From positions 80,053-144,052 of the forward strand of contig CAJUBU010000002.1 in the NCBI GenBank assembly GCA_910585095.1: DNA of 64,000 nt, read 5' to 3'. A program made the translations under genes and the position numbers. Below the pieces are notes generated by a model. The model was given only the letters and a program-made list of their open reading frames with translations, searched no databases and was not told where the DNA came from. Positions 35,209 to 43,949 of this stretch are shown here, piece after piece (position 1 is the first letter of the stretch; each line of letters opens with the position of its first letter). The stretch is from an uncultured Lachnospira sp. (GTDB lineage: Bacteria > Bacillota > Clostridia > Lachnospirales > Lachnospiraceae).

Positions 35209-35933
35209 TGTAATGCCTCCTTCCTGCAAAAATCCATATATGCCCTCTGTACTTCTACACTGCTTCTTCTAGGAATGGGAATTTTTCCATTTGACAGTTC
35301 TATGATACTTGCAGAAACTTTCCGTACAAAAATAAAGTTAGCAATATAAGAAGCCCCAATCCGAATAAACTCGGGATATTTCTTAAGTTCCTCATACATT
35401 TGAGTCAGTTTCCCACGCTGCCTAAGTATCTTCCCGTTAGAAAGATGAAAAAGCAGATAGTGTCCCTGTGATTCTATGGATACAATTTCACTAGTGCGTA
35501 CACGATACATACCATCCACACATGTAAGAGAAAGCAATATTTCTTTTGGCATTTTTACAACAGCACGTTCAACAGCTGCATCGAATTGTTCCTGTGTAAA
35601 GGGTTTTAACAGATAATGGGTAGCATTCATTGCAAATGCCTCTACTGCATATTCATCGCTTGTTGTCAAAAAAATAATATTAGTGTCTGAAGACTTTGCA
35701 AGCATTTCCTTTGCAACATCTGTTCCAAGAATGCCAGGCATACAGATATCGAGAAGGGCAATGTCATACGTTTTTTCCTTCTCCACAGCATTTAAAATAT
35801 CAAACGCTGTATGATATTCATCCATATTAAAACATATTTCAGGATGAATTTCTCCATAAGTCCTTAGAGCCGTTTTAATGTTTTCCAGCTCATTTTGTAT
35901 ATCATCGCAAATTGCCACATTGAGCAATAACAT
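35205..35933 (-). CDS. LytTR-family response regulator
   Basis: 242-residue regulator from ATG 35933 (MLLLNVAICDDIQNEL). The receiver has acidic pair CDD, Asp in DIALLDICMPGILG (about residue 58) and Lys in YLLKPFTQEQ. The LytTR domain (about 140-238) contains VRTSEIVSIESQGHYLLFHL and IGASYIANFIFVRKV. Longer frames to 35993 have no ribosome binding site. It is coupled to the kinase downstream. The likely target is the promoter at 33808-33878. The 413-base stretch upstream (35934-36346) shows only AT-rich sequence, a terminator and a repeat. Confidence 0.93.
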   Translation of the reverse strand: MLLLNVAICDDIQNELENIKTALRTYGEIHPEICFNMDEYHTAFDILNAVEKEKTYDIALLDICMPGILGTDVAKEMLAKSSDTNIIFLTTSDEYAVEAFAMNATHYLLKPFTQEQFDAAVERAVVKMPKEILLSLTCVDGMYRVRTSEIVSIESQGHYLLFHLSNGKILRQRGKLTQMYEELKKYPEFIRIGASYIANFIFVRKVSASIIELSNGKIPIPRRSSVEVQRAYMDFCRKEALQ

Positions 35934-36184
35934 TCTTATCACCATCTTTTTAATAATTTTTTTAAGTATATCATATTTTTTTATACATAGCATAATAATT
36001 CAACAAAAACAAGATTGTTTTAAATATTTTTTTATATATTAACAAACAGTAAGAGTAAAAATATCACCCTCATTTTGAGTTATTATAAATGGAAACAATT
36101 TATAATTTGTATTATATTTATTATACTAAAAAAAATATAAGATTTTCAATAAGATTATTTTTAGTAAATAGCATAAATTGATGC

Positions 36185-36229
36185 AAAAAGCTGCTGTATG
36201 AAGCCTTACAATCTGCCTCACACAACAGC
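36185..36229 (-). terminator. Intrinsic terminator of the cyclase/FecR operon
   Basis: On the minus strand GCTGTTGTGTGAGGC pairs with GCTTCATACAGCAGC (15 bp, three G-U) and is followed by TTTTT. It lies about 117 bases after the FecR-like stop. Confidence 0.7.
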
Positions 36230-36255
36230 CCTGCTATTTAAATTTAATATTTTAG

Positions 36256-36296
36256 TTAAGCGGATATTTGCAATTTGCTACACTGCTTGCTTAAAC
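36256..36296 (+). repeat. Dispersed intergenic repeat, copy C
   Basis: TTAAGCGGATATTTGCAAT then CACTGCTTGCTTAAACC. The ends TTAAGC and GCTTAA are complementary, giving a hairpin. It lies between the operon terminator and the FecR-like gene. Confidence 0.55.
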
Positions 36297-36346
36297 CAAT
36301 TATTATACAAAATGATAAATGGTACAATTAATTATATAAATTATTC

Positions 36347-38272
36347 TTATTGTTCCTTAAATATATACTCTTTGGTTACAGAAACATAAAACCTCGAATT
36401 TCCTCTATATATAATATTCTCATTATCTACTGTCCACAATCCATCTTCCAACTTATATGGAATATTTGTTTTTAATAGATAACTTCCACTTGTATAAACC
36501 TTTTGAGTACTCATCTTTCCATCAAGTACATCGGACATTATATATATATCAGAATCTTTCAATGACCTTGTATCTTTCCAACGTATCTGCCTATTGGACA
36601 AATCTTTCATCTGGCTTCCAGTCATATTAATACTACTTGCCCAAGAAGTCCATTCACTCGTTGTTCCATCATCATATATCACTCTTGTGCTAATCTGATA
36701 ATTTGCAGGTGCAATGATTGTTACAATTCCTACATAATTTCCATTAGGTAATTTTATACCAACAACATACAAAGGTTTTTCTGGCAATTCAATATAATCT
36801 GAATGATTATTATCTTCTTCACCATCTTCAGCTATCCATTGAATTGTTAAATCAGAATTTACCAAAGCATCAAAATCATATTTCCAATACCCTTTTTCTG
36901 TTGGCTGCAATGCAGGCTTACAAACCTGTTCATTTTCTAACACCTTACTTGTGCTAAACACATTATTATTATATACAAACTGAACAATATACGTATGTTG
37001 TTCTGGCTGTGTTGGTACCTCTGGCTTAGTTGGCACTTCTGGCTGCGTTGGTGTCTCTGGTTTAGTTGGCACTTCTGGCTGCGTTGGTGTCTCTGGTTTA
37101 GTTGGTTCTTCTGGCTGCGTTGGTGTCTCTGGTCTAGTTGGCACTTCTGGCTGTGTTGGTACCTCTGGTTTAGTTGGTTCTTCTGGCTGTGTCGGTGATT
37201 CTGGCTTGGTTGGCTTTTCTGATTCTGTTGGTTTCTCAGCCTGTGTTGGTTTTTCCACATTGGTTGGCTTCTCTATTTGGGTTGGTTTTTCTGGCTGTAC
37301 TGATGGACTCTCCCCTGTGGTTGGTTCATAAACGGATTGAGTATCATTATTTGCTTTCCAAACTGTTGTTTGATTATTGTAACTAGGCTGTACATTGATT
37401 ATATTGTCATCAATAACTACTTTTGTTTCTTGTCTCACAATTGTATTTTCTTTTATCTCAGACTCTTTGTTGGTATCAACAGTTTCATTTTTCTTCTCAG
37501 CCATTGCAATAGCATTCTTTTCCTTAATAACTTTTTCCAGCTCACTCTTGTCAATTGAAAAGTTTTTATTCTTTTCATTTGCCAATATCCTATTTAAAAA
37601 TTGCAATGCATCTAAATTAAGATTTTTATAATTGACTGTTCCATTAATGAACTCGTAATTTGCAGTTCCTTTTGTTCCGTCAACCTGTATGGAATCACCT
37701 TTTGTTACCATTACAATTTCTTCATTCATGGTTCCATCTGGATTTTTTAATTGACAGGCAACGGTTCCTTCCATAACCTCTAATATCGTGTGAGGTGTGC
37801 CATCCTTATCATAATTTACTTCCATTCTAAATGTTGTACCTCTTACAGCCATTGTAGAATTTGGTGTATTGACTTCATAGCTTGAATTTTCTCCAAGTTT
37901 ATTTTGTAAATTATTGATAATAGCACCTTTTTTTAATTCAATAATCGTTTTACTATCTTGACTATTGCCTGAAGCTACCAGCTGAATCTGTGTATCTGCC
38001 TCAAGCAAAGCATATTTATCATTATCCAGCTTTAACTGCATAGAACCGTCTTTTGACACACTCACTTCATCATTGTTTTGTAGCTGCATATTATTGTATG
38101 CTTCAAGGGTTTGATTATTGTTTCTTTTTACGCTTGCCGTTCCATTTAATTCATACACTTGAATCTGTCTATATACCTCTTTCTTATTCAGGAAAATAAA
38201 CAGAACAGCAACAATAGCAACAAGGCTTGCTACCACCGTAGTGGCAATCAAAGCTACTTTTTTCTTATCCAT
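36347..38272 (-). CDS. FecR-domain surface protein with Pro-rich hexapeptide repeats
   Basis: 641 residues. A membrane anchor lies near the N-terminus (LIATTVVASLVAIVAVLFIF, about residues 8-27). A FecR-like domain follows (about 35-215), with NDEVSVSKDGSMQLKL, EVNTPNSTMAVRGTTFRM and TILEVMEGTVAC. After a charged region comes a run of about sixteen six-residue repeats of the form xPTxPE (about residues 325-425), then a C-terminal domain of about 200 residues ending IFKEQ that I do not recognise. AAAGGAG precedes ATG 38272. It is the last gene of the operon starting with the CHASE2 cyclase; FecR domains often accompany CHASE2 cyclases. A signalling or surface-sensing role is inferred. Confidence 0.85.
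   Translation of the reverse strand: MDKKKVALIATTVVASLVAIVAVLFIFLNKKEVYRQIQVYELNGTASVKRNNNQTLEAYNNMQLQNNDEVSVSKDGSMQLKLDNDKYALLEADTQIQLVASGNSQDSKTIIELKKGAIINNLQNKLGENSSYEVNTPNSTMAVRGTTFRMEVNYDKDGTPHTILEVMEGTVACQLKNPDGTMNEEIVMVTKGDSIQVDGTKGTANYEFINGTVNYKNLNLDALQFLNRILANEKNKNFSIDKSELEKVIKEKNAIAMAEKKNETVDTNKESEIKENTIVRQETKVVIDDNIINVQPSYNNQTTVWKANNDTQSVYEPTTGESPSVQPEKPTQIEKPTNVEKPTQAEKPTESEKPTKPESPTQPEEPTKPEVPTQPEVPTRPETPTQPEEPTKPETPTQPEVPTKPETPTQPEVPTKPEVPTQPEQHTYIVQFVYNNNVFSTSKVLENEQVCKPALQPTEKGYWKYDFDALVNSDLTIQWIAEDGEEDNNHSDYIELPEKPLYVVGIKLPNGNYVGIVTIIAPANYQISTRVIYDDGTTSEWTSWASSINMTGSQMKDLSNRQIRWKDTRSLKDSDIYIMSDVLDGKMSTQKVYTSGSYLLKTNIPYKLEDGLWTVDNENIIYRGNSRFYVSVTKEYIFKEQ
37001..37290. repeat. 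18-bp coding tandem repeat in the FecR-like gene
   Basis: About sixteen 18-bp units encode xPTxPE. Neighbouring units are often near-identical in pairs (36-bp periodicity), for example PTQPEVPTKPET, so the array could change length by slippage. It is coding and in frame, not a CRISPR array. Confidence 0.85.
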
Positions 38273-38298
38273 GTTTTACATCTCCTTTCATATATTTT

Positions 38299-39765
38299 TT
38301 AAAGCAACGTCTGCTCTTTAACCGCCTGTTCCAACCACAATACTAGGCGTTCTTCAAGCTTCCCTTCTTGTGCCATCTTCTTTAAAATTCCAAAAGCAGT
38401 CTCTTTTGAAAATGGTTCTTTATATGGTCTATCACTACAAGTCAATGCATCGTATACATCAACCACTGCAAGTATTCTTGTTTCTAACTCCAACTGGTTG
38501 CCAGACAAATGATTCGGATAACCGCTTCCATCTAAAAATTCATGGTGCGATGCAGCAAATCTTGCAACATTAGAATAATGCGAATTAAAATGAACCCTAT
38601 CAAGAATCCTTTTTGTCACTACAACATGCTCGCGCATCTGCCTTCGCTCATCTGGCGTTAATGTACCACTTTGTACATGTAAACATTCTTGTTCCCTTTC
38701 TGTAAGCCAAGGGATTATTTCACCACTATCTGTAACATAAACTACTTTAGCTATTTCATCAACTCTTTTTATTACATCTTCTGTAATATATTCATATGTA
38801 TCTGTCTGATGTATAAATTCAAGATTATCATCCATTTGTTTAATAATATTCTCAAATTCTTCTTTTGTAATTTTTCCTTTAATCATATCCAGTTCATAAT
38901 ATACTTTTAACAGCTTATATCGCTGCTCTAACTTGTCTATATCCTTATCCAAACGAGATTTTTTATTCATAATATCAAGCGGTACAACCATCTTTCCAAT
39001 ATCATGCAAAGAAGCTGCCAATTCAAGCTGTTCCATTCTATTCTCATCAAAATATTCATCACACTCACCCTCACTGTTCTTTTTATTAATATATTTGGCA
39101 AGTACATGAGCATATATGGTTACATTTCGCGTATGACAGCCATTATAAGGGGTTATCTCATCAACAGCCGTTGCAAATGCTGCCACAAAAGAGTGCATTT
39201 GCTGCCTGATTTCTTCTGTATACATCATATTTGAAACGGCAACACCTGCCTGTGAACCAAGTGATGTGAGCATAAATTCAGAATCTTCATTAAAGGTAAT
39301 AACATTTCCATTTTTATCTAAAGCATTAATCAGCTGAAGCACACCCACCAATTCGGAATCCATATTCATCATTGGTATAACTAACATAGATTCTGTGTGA
39401 TATCCTGTCATAGAATCGTAATTTCTTGGTCCTGAAAAATCAAATCGTTCACTGTTATACACATTTGGAATATTGACAAGCTCCTGATAAATAGCCGCAT
39501 AAGCACACACATTTTCCTTTTTCAGCGGTACTGGCGGAAGATTAATTTTTTCTCCGTTTACTCCCTGATTAACATTCATCGATATTGTTTTCATAATCTT
39601 AAAATTAAGACTATTATCCTGATACAGATACAAAGTACCCGCGTCACAGTTAGAAATCTTCATAGCTTTCACTAATATCATCTCTAACAGCTTATTTTTA
39701 TCCTTTTCTGTTGTCAATTCAATACCCATATTGATAATATCTTTCAGGTCTTTACTACTTAGCAT
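38299..39765 (-). CDS. GAF-HD-GYP domain protein (putative cyclic-di-nucleotide phosphodiesterase)
   Basis: 488 cytoplasmic residues. An N-terminal GAF sensor domain (about 10-180; NCDAGTLYLYQDNSL, MLVIPMMNMDSELVGVLQLIN) precedes an HD-GYP hydrolase domain with HD in SLHDIGKMVVP (about residue 253) and the HHEFLDGSGYPNHLSG motif (about 408-423), then RILAVVDVYDALTCSDRPY. HD-GYP enzymes hydrolyse cyclic di-GMP. An insertion of about 90 residues (about 270-360) separates the HD and GYP parts. AAGGGGG precedes ATG 39765. It lies 26 bases upstream of the FecR-like gene. Confidence 0.9.
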   Translation of the reverse strand: MLSSKDLKDIINMGIELTTEKDKNKLLEMILVKAMKISNCDAGTLYLYQDNSLNFKIMKTISMNVNQGVNGEKINLPPVPLKKENVCAYAAIYQELVNIPNVYNSERFDFSGPRNYDSMTGYHTESMLVIPMMNMDSELVGVLQLINALDKNGNVITFNEDSEFMLTSLGSQAGVAVSNMMYTEEIRQQMHSFVAAFATAVDEITPYNGCHTRNVTIYAHVLAKYINKKNSEGECDEYFDENRMEQLELAASLHDIGKMVVPLDIMNKKSRLDKDIDKLEQRYKLLKVYYELDMIKGKITKEEFENIIKQMDDNLEFIHQTDTYEYITEDVIKRVDEIAKVVYVTDSGEIIPWLTEREQECLHVQSGTLTPDERRQMREHVVVTKRILDRVHFNSHYSNVARFAASHHEFLDGSGYPNHLSGNQLELETRILAVVDVYDALTCSDRPYKEPFSKETAFGILKKMAQEGKLEERLVLWLEQAVKEQTLL

Positions 39766-39777
39766 TATCCTTCCCCC

Positions 39778-40572
39778 TTATGAAAGATTTTTGTTCAATG
39801 GATAAATTTTTTCCTTTTTCATGTACTCAAGAGAATATTCCTGTTTTTCAAAAGAATGAATTTCAATCAATACAGAACTCTCTATATGATACTTCATCAT
39901 TAAATCACTAAAATGCTTCCAGTCAATACTGCCATCTCCTATTGTTTGATGTAAATCTTTTTTTAAATCATTATCATTAATGTGCATATGCTTAATATAT
40001 GGAGCAATACGAGCTGTCCAATTATCCACATCGCCGCCAAACACGCAAGCATGCGCATAATCATAACACAACCCAAATCTTGAATGTTCCTTCATATGTT
40101 CTGCCAATGCAACAATAGCATCGGGTGTTTGGTCAAACATATTTTCTACAAATATATTTAAGTTTGGATATTCTTTTAATAGCATACTCCAAAAATCTTC
40201 ATTTTCTTTCAGCCATTGATTGTAATAATAATCTTGTGTGAAATTAGGTATAATATTGGTGTGGAATACAACTCCTCTGATTCCTAACTTGTTTGCAATA
40301 TCCATAGACTGTCTTATTCTTTTCATGGATATTTCTCGAATAAGAGAATCACTACTGTGAATTGTCACATCTAAAAATGCGCCATGCATTGTATCAAATG
40401 TTCTATCTCTGTCAAGCGATTTGTAAAAATCAATTCTTTGCTGGACTATCTCTTGGTCATCTAGTACATCTGGTAAAAAAAAATCATTGTACTCAAAATA
40501 GGCATTCCATTTTTTTGCAATAGAAAGACTTTTTTCAATATTTTCTCTGTCTGGAATAATATATACGCTCAT
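39778..40572 (-). CDS. Sugar phosphate isomerase/epimerase-like TIM-barrel protein
   Basis: 264-residue protein of the AP endonuclease 2/xylose isomerase-like superfamily. Motifs are DTMHGAFLDVTIHSSD, RGVVFHTNIIP, LNIFVENMFDQTPD, FGLCYDYAHACVFGG and HMHINDNDLKKDLHQTIGDG, supplying the His, Glu and Asp residues usual for a divalent-metal site. ATG 40572 (MSVYIIPDRENI) was chosen because a longer frame to 40671 passes through an intergenic repeat; GGA lies upstream. It sits 12 bases before the GAF-HD-GYP gene. The substrate is unknown. Confidence 0.82.
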   Translation of the reverse strand: MSVYIIPDRENIEKSLSIAKKWNAYFEYNDFFLPDVLDDQEIVQQRIDFYKSLDRDRTFDTMHGAFLDVTIHSSDSLIREISMKRIRQSMDIANKLGIRGVVFHTNIIPNFTQDYYYNQWLKENEDFWSMLLKEYPNLNIFVENMFDQTPDAIVALAEHMKEHSRFGLCYDYAHACVFGGDVDNWTARIAPYIKHMHINDNDLKKDLHQTIGDGSIDWKHFSDLMMKYHIESSVLIEIHSFEKQEYSLEYMKKEKIYPLNKNLS

Positions 40573-40609
40573 TATTTCTAGTTCCTTTTCTATCTTAATC
40601 TGCATTATA

Positions 40610-40660
40610 ACTAAACGGATATTAGCAATCTGCTTTGATTTGTTTATATCTTTATTGCTG
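40610..40660 (+). repeat. Dispersed intergenic repeat, copy D
   Basis: CTAAACGGATATTAGCAATC, then TTTATATC and TTTATTGCTGC; TAAAC and TGTTTA can pair. It lies inside the operon, between the cyclase and the TIM-barrel gene. Confidence 0.5.
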
Positions 40661-40714
40661 CTGTGCAGCATTTTATATATGGTATTATTTTATATATGTT
40701 ATCTAACATTTTAA

Positions 40715-42511
40715 CTATAAAACTTCATCTACAGAATATACAAACACACCATTACTTTTGCCTTTCAAAGGAATAATGCCAACTTCGGTCACTTGAACAC
40801 GCTCTTTTACCTGCTCATAGACATCTTGACTGATAAGGATTTGTCCTGGTTTTGCATTGCTTTCTAATCTTGCAGCAGTGTTTACAGTATCGCCAATTGC
40901 TGTATAATCCATACGAGCCTCACACCCAATATTTCCCACGACTGCATTGCCACAGTTTACACCAATACCAAAACTTATTGTTTTGCCAAAACGTTTTTGG
41001 AGCTTTTCCTGCAATTCGGCACTTCCTGCTGCAATATCCCTTGCAGTACATACCGCCTTGTATATATAATCCTCTAAATCAAATGGTGCATTAAACACTG
41101 CCATTGTTGCATCACCAATAAATTTGTCAAGTGTTCCGCCATTTTTAAATATAGAATCTGTCGTAAGATTCAAATACTCATTTAAAATCCCTACAACTTC
41201 CTCTGGCTGCAATGATTCAGACATTGGCGTAAAACCGCGTATATCAACAAACAACACAGCTATATGGCGATTTTCTCCGCCTAAGGCAATCTGGAAATCT
41301 CCTTTTTTTGAAATTTCCTCCACAACTTGTGGTGCAACATATTTTTTAAATGCAGATAAAACTTTTCTTTTATGAAGCACCTCTGCCAAATATTCATATA
41401 TTAAGTGTACCACGTATGTTAATAACAGAACAATAGGCAATTCTACAATATTTATAATAAAGCCGTTTAAGTATAAAACTTTGCCCACAGCAACATCAAA
41501 AACAATCAGAGCCAGCAATAAAATAATACTGTAACGAATCTTTAATTTTCGGATTAAAAAATAAAATCCTACAACAATAACTGTACATATTAATGCGTAA
41601 AGCGCGCTATTAACTGGAAGTGCTGTTTTTCCTTCCATAACAGCCTCAAGTATATTGGCATGAATTTCTACCCCGTACATCTGTGCGCCTTTTTGGACAG
41701 CTACATTGTAGGCATCCTGAAGTCCTGGTGCATATACGCCAACCAGAACAATTCGGTCAGCAAACGCCCTGACATCAACTTTTCCCTGCATAACATCAAG
41801 CATAGAAACAATTTCATAAGCGCCGCTTTTTCCTGTAAATGTAAAGCCAAAAATACCATTGGCATCGGTGTCTGGCATCTGCACTGCAATTCCCCTGCTC
41901 TCACAGTAATGCCTGTAAGCACAGATTGCTAAGGAAGGGATTTCTTCTCCCTTATAGTCCGCTTTTGTCAACGCATAACGAATATATCCATCGGTATCTT
42001 GTATCGTGTTTGCAAAGCCATAATCTGTTACTTGCTTTAATGCCTCATATGGAAACTCCACTGTCTCCACATGGTTACTATCCACATAAAGACCATTGGA
42101 ACCTTGCGTTACTTTTGTTTTCCTTACCACGTCAACGGCAGTGATAACGTTGCCTGCCTTCTTACAGGCATCGGCAAATTCTTTATCATCTGCATCATTT
42201 GTTGTGCCTGCATATATAATATCCATAACAATAGCTGAAGGCGCCGACTGCTCATTTTGATTTAACATTTCAATAAGCTGTGCATATCGGCTTCGACTCC
42301 ATGTTTCAATCTTTCCATATTCTTGCAACGTTTTTTCGTCGATTGCAATGATTGCAATATCTTTATTGGCTGTTGTCGGCGTTTGATAACACATATCTGA
42401 AAATATCTTATCAAACGAATACAAAATCTGCGACCAACATAACAAAAATGTCAATAAAGCAATAATAACAGGAATGATATATTTCCATATAAGTTTTCTT
42501 GTATTTTTCAT
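40715..42511 (-). CDS. CHASE2-domain class III adenylate/guanylate cyclase
   Basis: 598 residues. An N-terminal membrane helix (about residues 8-28) is followed by an extracytoplasmic CHASE2 sensor domain (about 30-310; IAIIAIDEKTLQEYG, IVLVGVYAPGLQD). Three membrane helices (about 315-385) lead to the cyclase catalytic domain: metal Asp in VLFVDIRGFTPMSE, GGTLDKFIGDATMAVFNAP, a second Asp region GVNCGNAVVGNIG, and YTAIGDTVNTAARLE with the transition-state Asn and Arg. The conserved Lys in LDKFIGD favours ATP. GGAG precedes ATG 42511. It heads the four-gene signalling operon. Confidence 0.92.
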   Translation of the reverse strand: MKNTRKLIWKYIIPVIIALLTFLLCWSQILYSFDKIFSDMCYQTPTTANKDIAIIAIDEKTLQEYGKIETWSRSRYAQLIEMLNQNEQSAPSAIVMDIIYAGTTNDADDKEFADACKKAGNVITAVDVVRKTKVTQGSNGLYVDSNHVETVEFPYEALKQVTDYGFANTIQDTDGYIRYALTKADYKGEEIPSLAICAYRHYCESRGIAVQMPDTDANGIFGFTFTGKSGAYEIVSMLDVMQGKVDVRAFADRIVLVGVYAPGLQDAYNVAVQKGAQMYGVEIHANILEAVMEGKTALPVNSALYALICTVIVVGFYFLIRKLKIRYSIILLLALIVFDVAVGKVLYLNGFIINIVELPIVLLLTYVVHLIYEYLAEVLHKRKVLSAFKKYVAPQVVEEISKKGDFQIALGGENRHIAVLFVDIRGFTPMSESLQPEEVVGILNEYLNLTTDSIFKNGGTLDKFIGDATMAVFNAPFDLEDYIYKAVCTARDIAAGSAELQEKLQKRFGKTISFGIGVNCGNAVVGNIGCEARMDYTAIGDTVNTAARLESNAKPGQILISQDVYEQVKERVQVTEVGIIPLKGKSNGVFVYSVDEVL

Positions 42512-42702
42512 TGCTTTTTTCTCCAAAACTTTATAAGTACTATAAAAATTAAATATAATATTCAACTTATAACTTAAAAATAAATCTTAATATTCTCTAC
42601 AAAATAATCAGTTTACATAGTTTATATATATATCGGCAATTTCTTTTAAAAACATAGCGAAAATTGCTATAAAATAACAATTTTACTATAACAATGAAAC
42701 TG

Positions 42703-43371
42703 CTATAACCATTCTTTAAAATTGGAATCTAAACTATTGAACTGAAAATCCTTTAACGCATGATCCAATGCTTTTGTAATAGTCTCCGACTGTTTAGCAA
42801 GCTTTTCCAATTCCATATAATCATAATCCAACGAAGTTATAAATATCACTCGAACTGCTTTTACAGCCCTATGAACACCATACTGTTTTATATAGGCAGC
42901 ACCTATCTTACTAAAATTCAATCCTTTTCGGACAGCTTCCTTACTGACACGCACCTGTTCTCTATAACTATTCACCGATATCCTTGTCATAAAACCATAC
43001 GGATGCACATGATATTTACTGTGCTGTATACATTTAATAGAGTCATAAATTGTGTCGTCTAAAAGAATCTCATCTTCATCAACCAGCAGTTGAATAATTC
43101 GAGCATAAGGCGTATCTTCTTTTATTTGACCAATATCTTTCCCTATAAGAAGAATCTCATTCTCTTTTACTAACGAACAGTCCGTAGTCATCATTTGAAC
43201 AGAGATGGACGGCATAGATGCTGCACCTAACTCATATGCCATATCAGGCATAAAAACAATACTGTCACTGTCGTTATCCGGCCAACTATTCATATGAATA
43301 TGCAATGTTTGCGTATAAGAACATTCTATACTTTTATTTAATTTTTTTATTATTTCATCATATATCTTCAA
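42703..43371 (-). CDS. Hypothetical protein
   Basis: 222 residues from a TTG codon at 43371 (MKIYDEIIKKLNKSIE) with only a weak AGAGA upstream, so the start is tentative. I do not recognise the family. The N-terminal half contains SWPDNDSDSIVFMPDMAYEL and SMPSISVQMMTTD, and the C-terminal half is helical and basic (AVRKGLNFSKIGAAYIKQYG, LEKLAKQSETITKALDHAL). It has no signal peptide or membrane segment and is likely cytoplasmic. It lies upstream of the cyclase operon by 191 bases on the same strand. Confidence 0.7.
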   Translation of the reverse strand: MKIYDEIIKKLNKSIECSYTQTLHIHMNSWPDNDSDSIVFMPDMAYELGAASMPSISVQMMTTDCSLVKENEILLIGKDIGQIKEDTPYARIIQLLVDEDEILLDDTIYDSIKCIQHSKYHVHPYGFMTRISVNSYREQVRVSKEAVRKGLNFSKIGAAYIKQYGVHRAVKAVRVIFITSLDYDYMELEKLAKQSETITKALDHALKDFQFNSLDSNFKEWL

Positions 43372-43515
43372 ATTATAATCTCTTTTTCTTTTTTATTAAT
43401 AAAAAATTATACTCCTATCCAGAAAAATCAGCAACTATAAGATGAATTACATTTTAACCTTATCTTGCACATATCTGCTTTATTATTCCAACTATGTAAA
43501 ATAATAATTTTTTTA

Positions 43516-43554
43516 TTGACAAATGTTATATGGTGTTATATATTATGTATAACA
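43516..43554 (+). promoter_or_regulatory. Promoter and operator of the GntR-ABC operon
   Basis: TTGACA (43516-43521) and TATATT (43539-43544) are 17 bases apart. A perfect inverted repeat TGTTATA/TATAACA with a 7-base centre (43534-43554) covers the -10, a position suited to repression by the GntR protein encoded just downstream. Confidence 0.75.
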
Positions 43555-43568
43555 GTTGAGGAGGTACT

Positions 43569-43949
43569 ATGAAAATTATTATTAGCAACAGCAGCTCCAC
43601 TCCTATTTATGAACAGATTAAAAATGCAATCATAAGTCAAATTATGAATGGAGAGCTCAAGGAAGATGAAAATATACCTTCTATCCGCTCATTAGCACAA
43701 GATATACGAATCAGCGTTATGACTATCAAAAAAGCTTATGATGAGCTTGAACAAGAAGGATATATTATAACAAGGCAGGGAAAGGGAAGTTTTGTAGCAC
43801 CAAAAAACACCGAGCTTGCAAAAGAACAGGCAAAAAAAGATATTGAAAAACATATATCGCAAATTATAATGATAGCCAATAAATTTGACATCAGCAATAA
43901 AGACATATTGGATTTATTTAAATTTTTAATGGAGGATATGACAACATGA
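43569..43949 (+). CDS. GntR-family transcriptional regulator (YtrA-type)
   Basis: 126-residue repressor with an N-terminal winged helix (TPIYEQIKNAIISQIMNGEL, IPSIRSLAQDI, ISVMTIKKAYDELEQEGYI, TRQGKGSFVAP) and a short helical C-terminus, typical of the YtrA subfamily that controls adjacent ABC exporters. GAGGAGG precedes ATG 43569. Its stop overlaps the ATPase start. It probably represses its own operon through the palindrome at 43534-43554. Confidence 0.93.
   Translation: MKIIISNSSSTPIYEQIKNAIISQIMNGELKEDENIPSIRSLAQDIRISVMTIKKAYDELEQEGYIITRQGKGSFVAPKNTELAKEQAKKDIEKHISQIIMIANKFDISNKDILDLFKFLMEDMTT

Noticed and set aside
36995..37260. Trp-rich plus-strand frame and Gln/Arg-rich minus-strand frame
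   Set aside because: Both are out-of-frame readings of the coding hexapeptide repeat in the FecR-like gene.
37001..37290. Regular repeats that might suggest a CRISPR array
   Set aside because: The 18-bp units have no spacers, are in frame and encode xPTxPE; no cas genes are present.
40573..40671. N-terminal extension of the TIM-barrel protein
   Set aside because: The extension crosses a dispersed repeat; ATG 40572 starts the conserved part.
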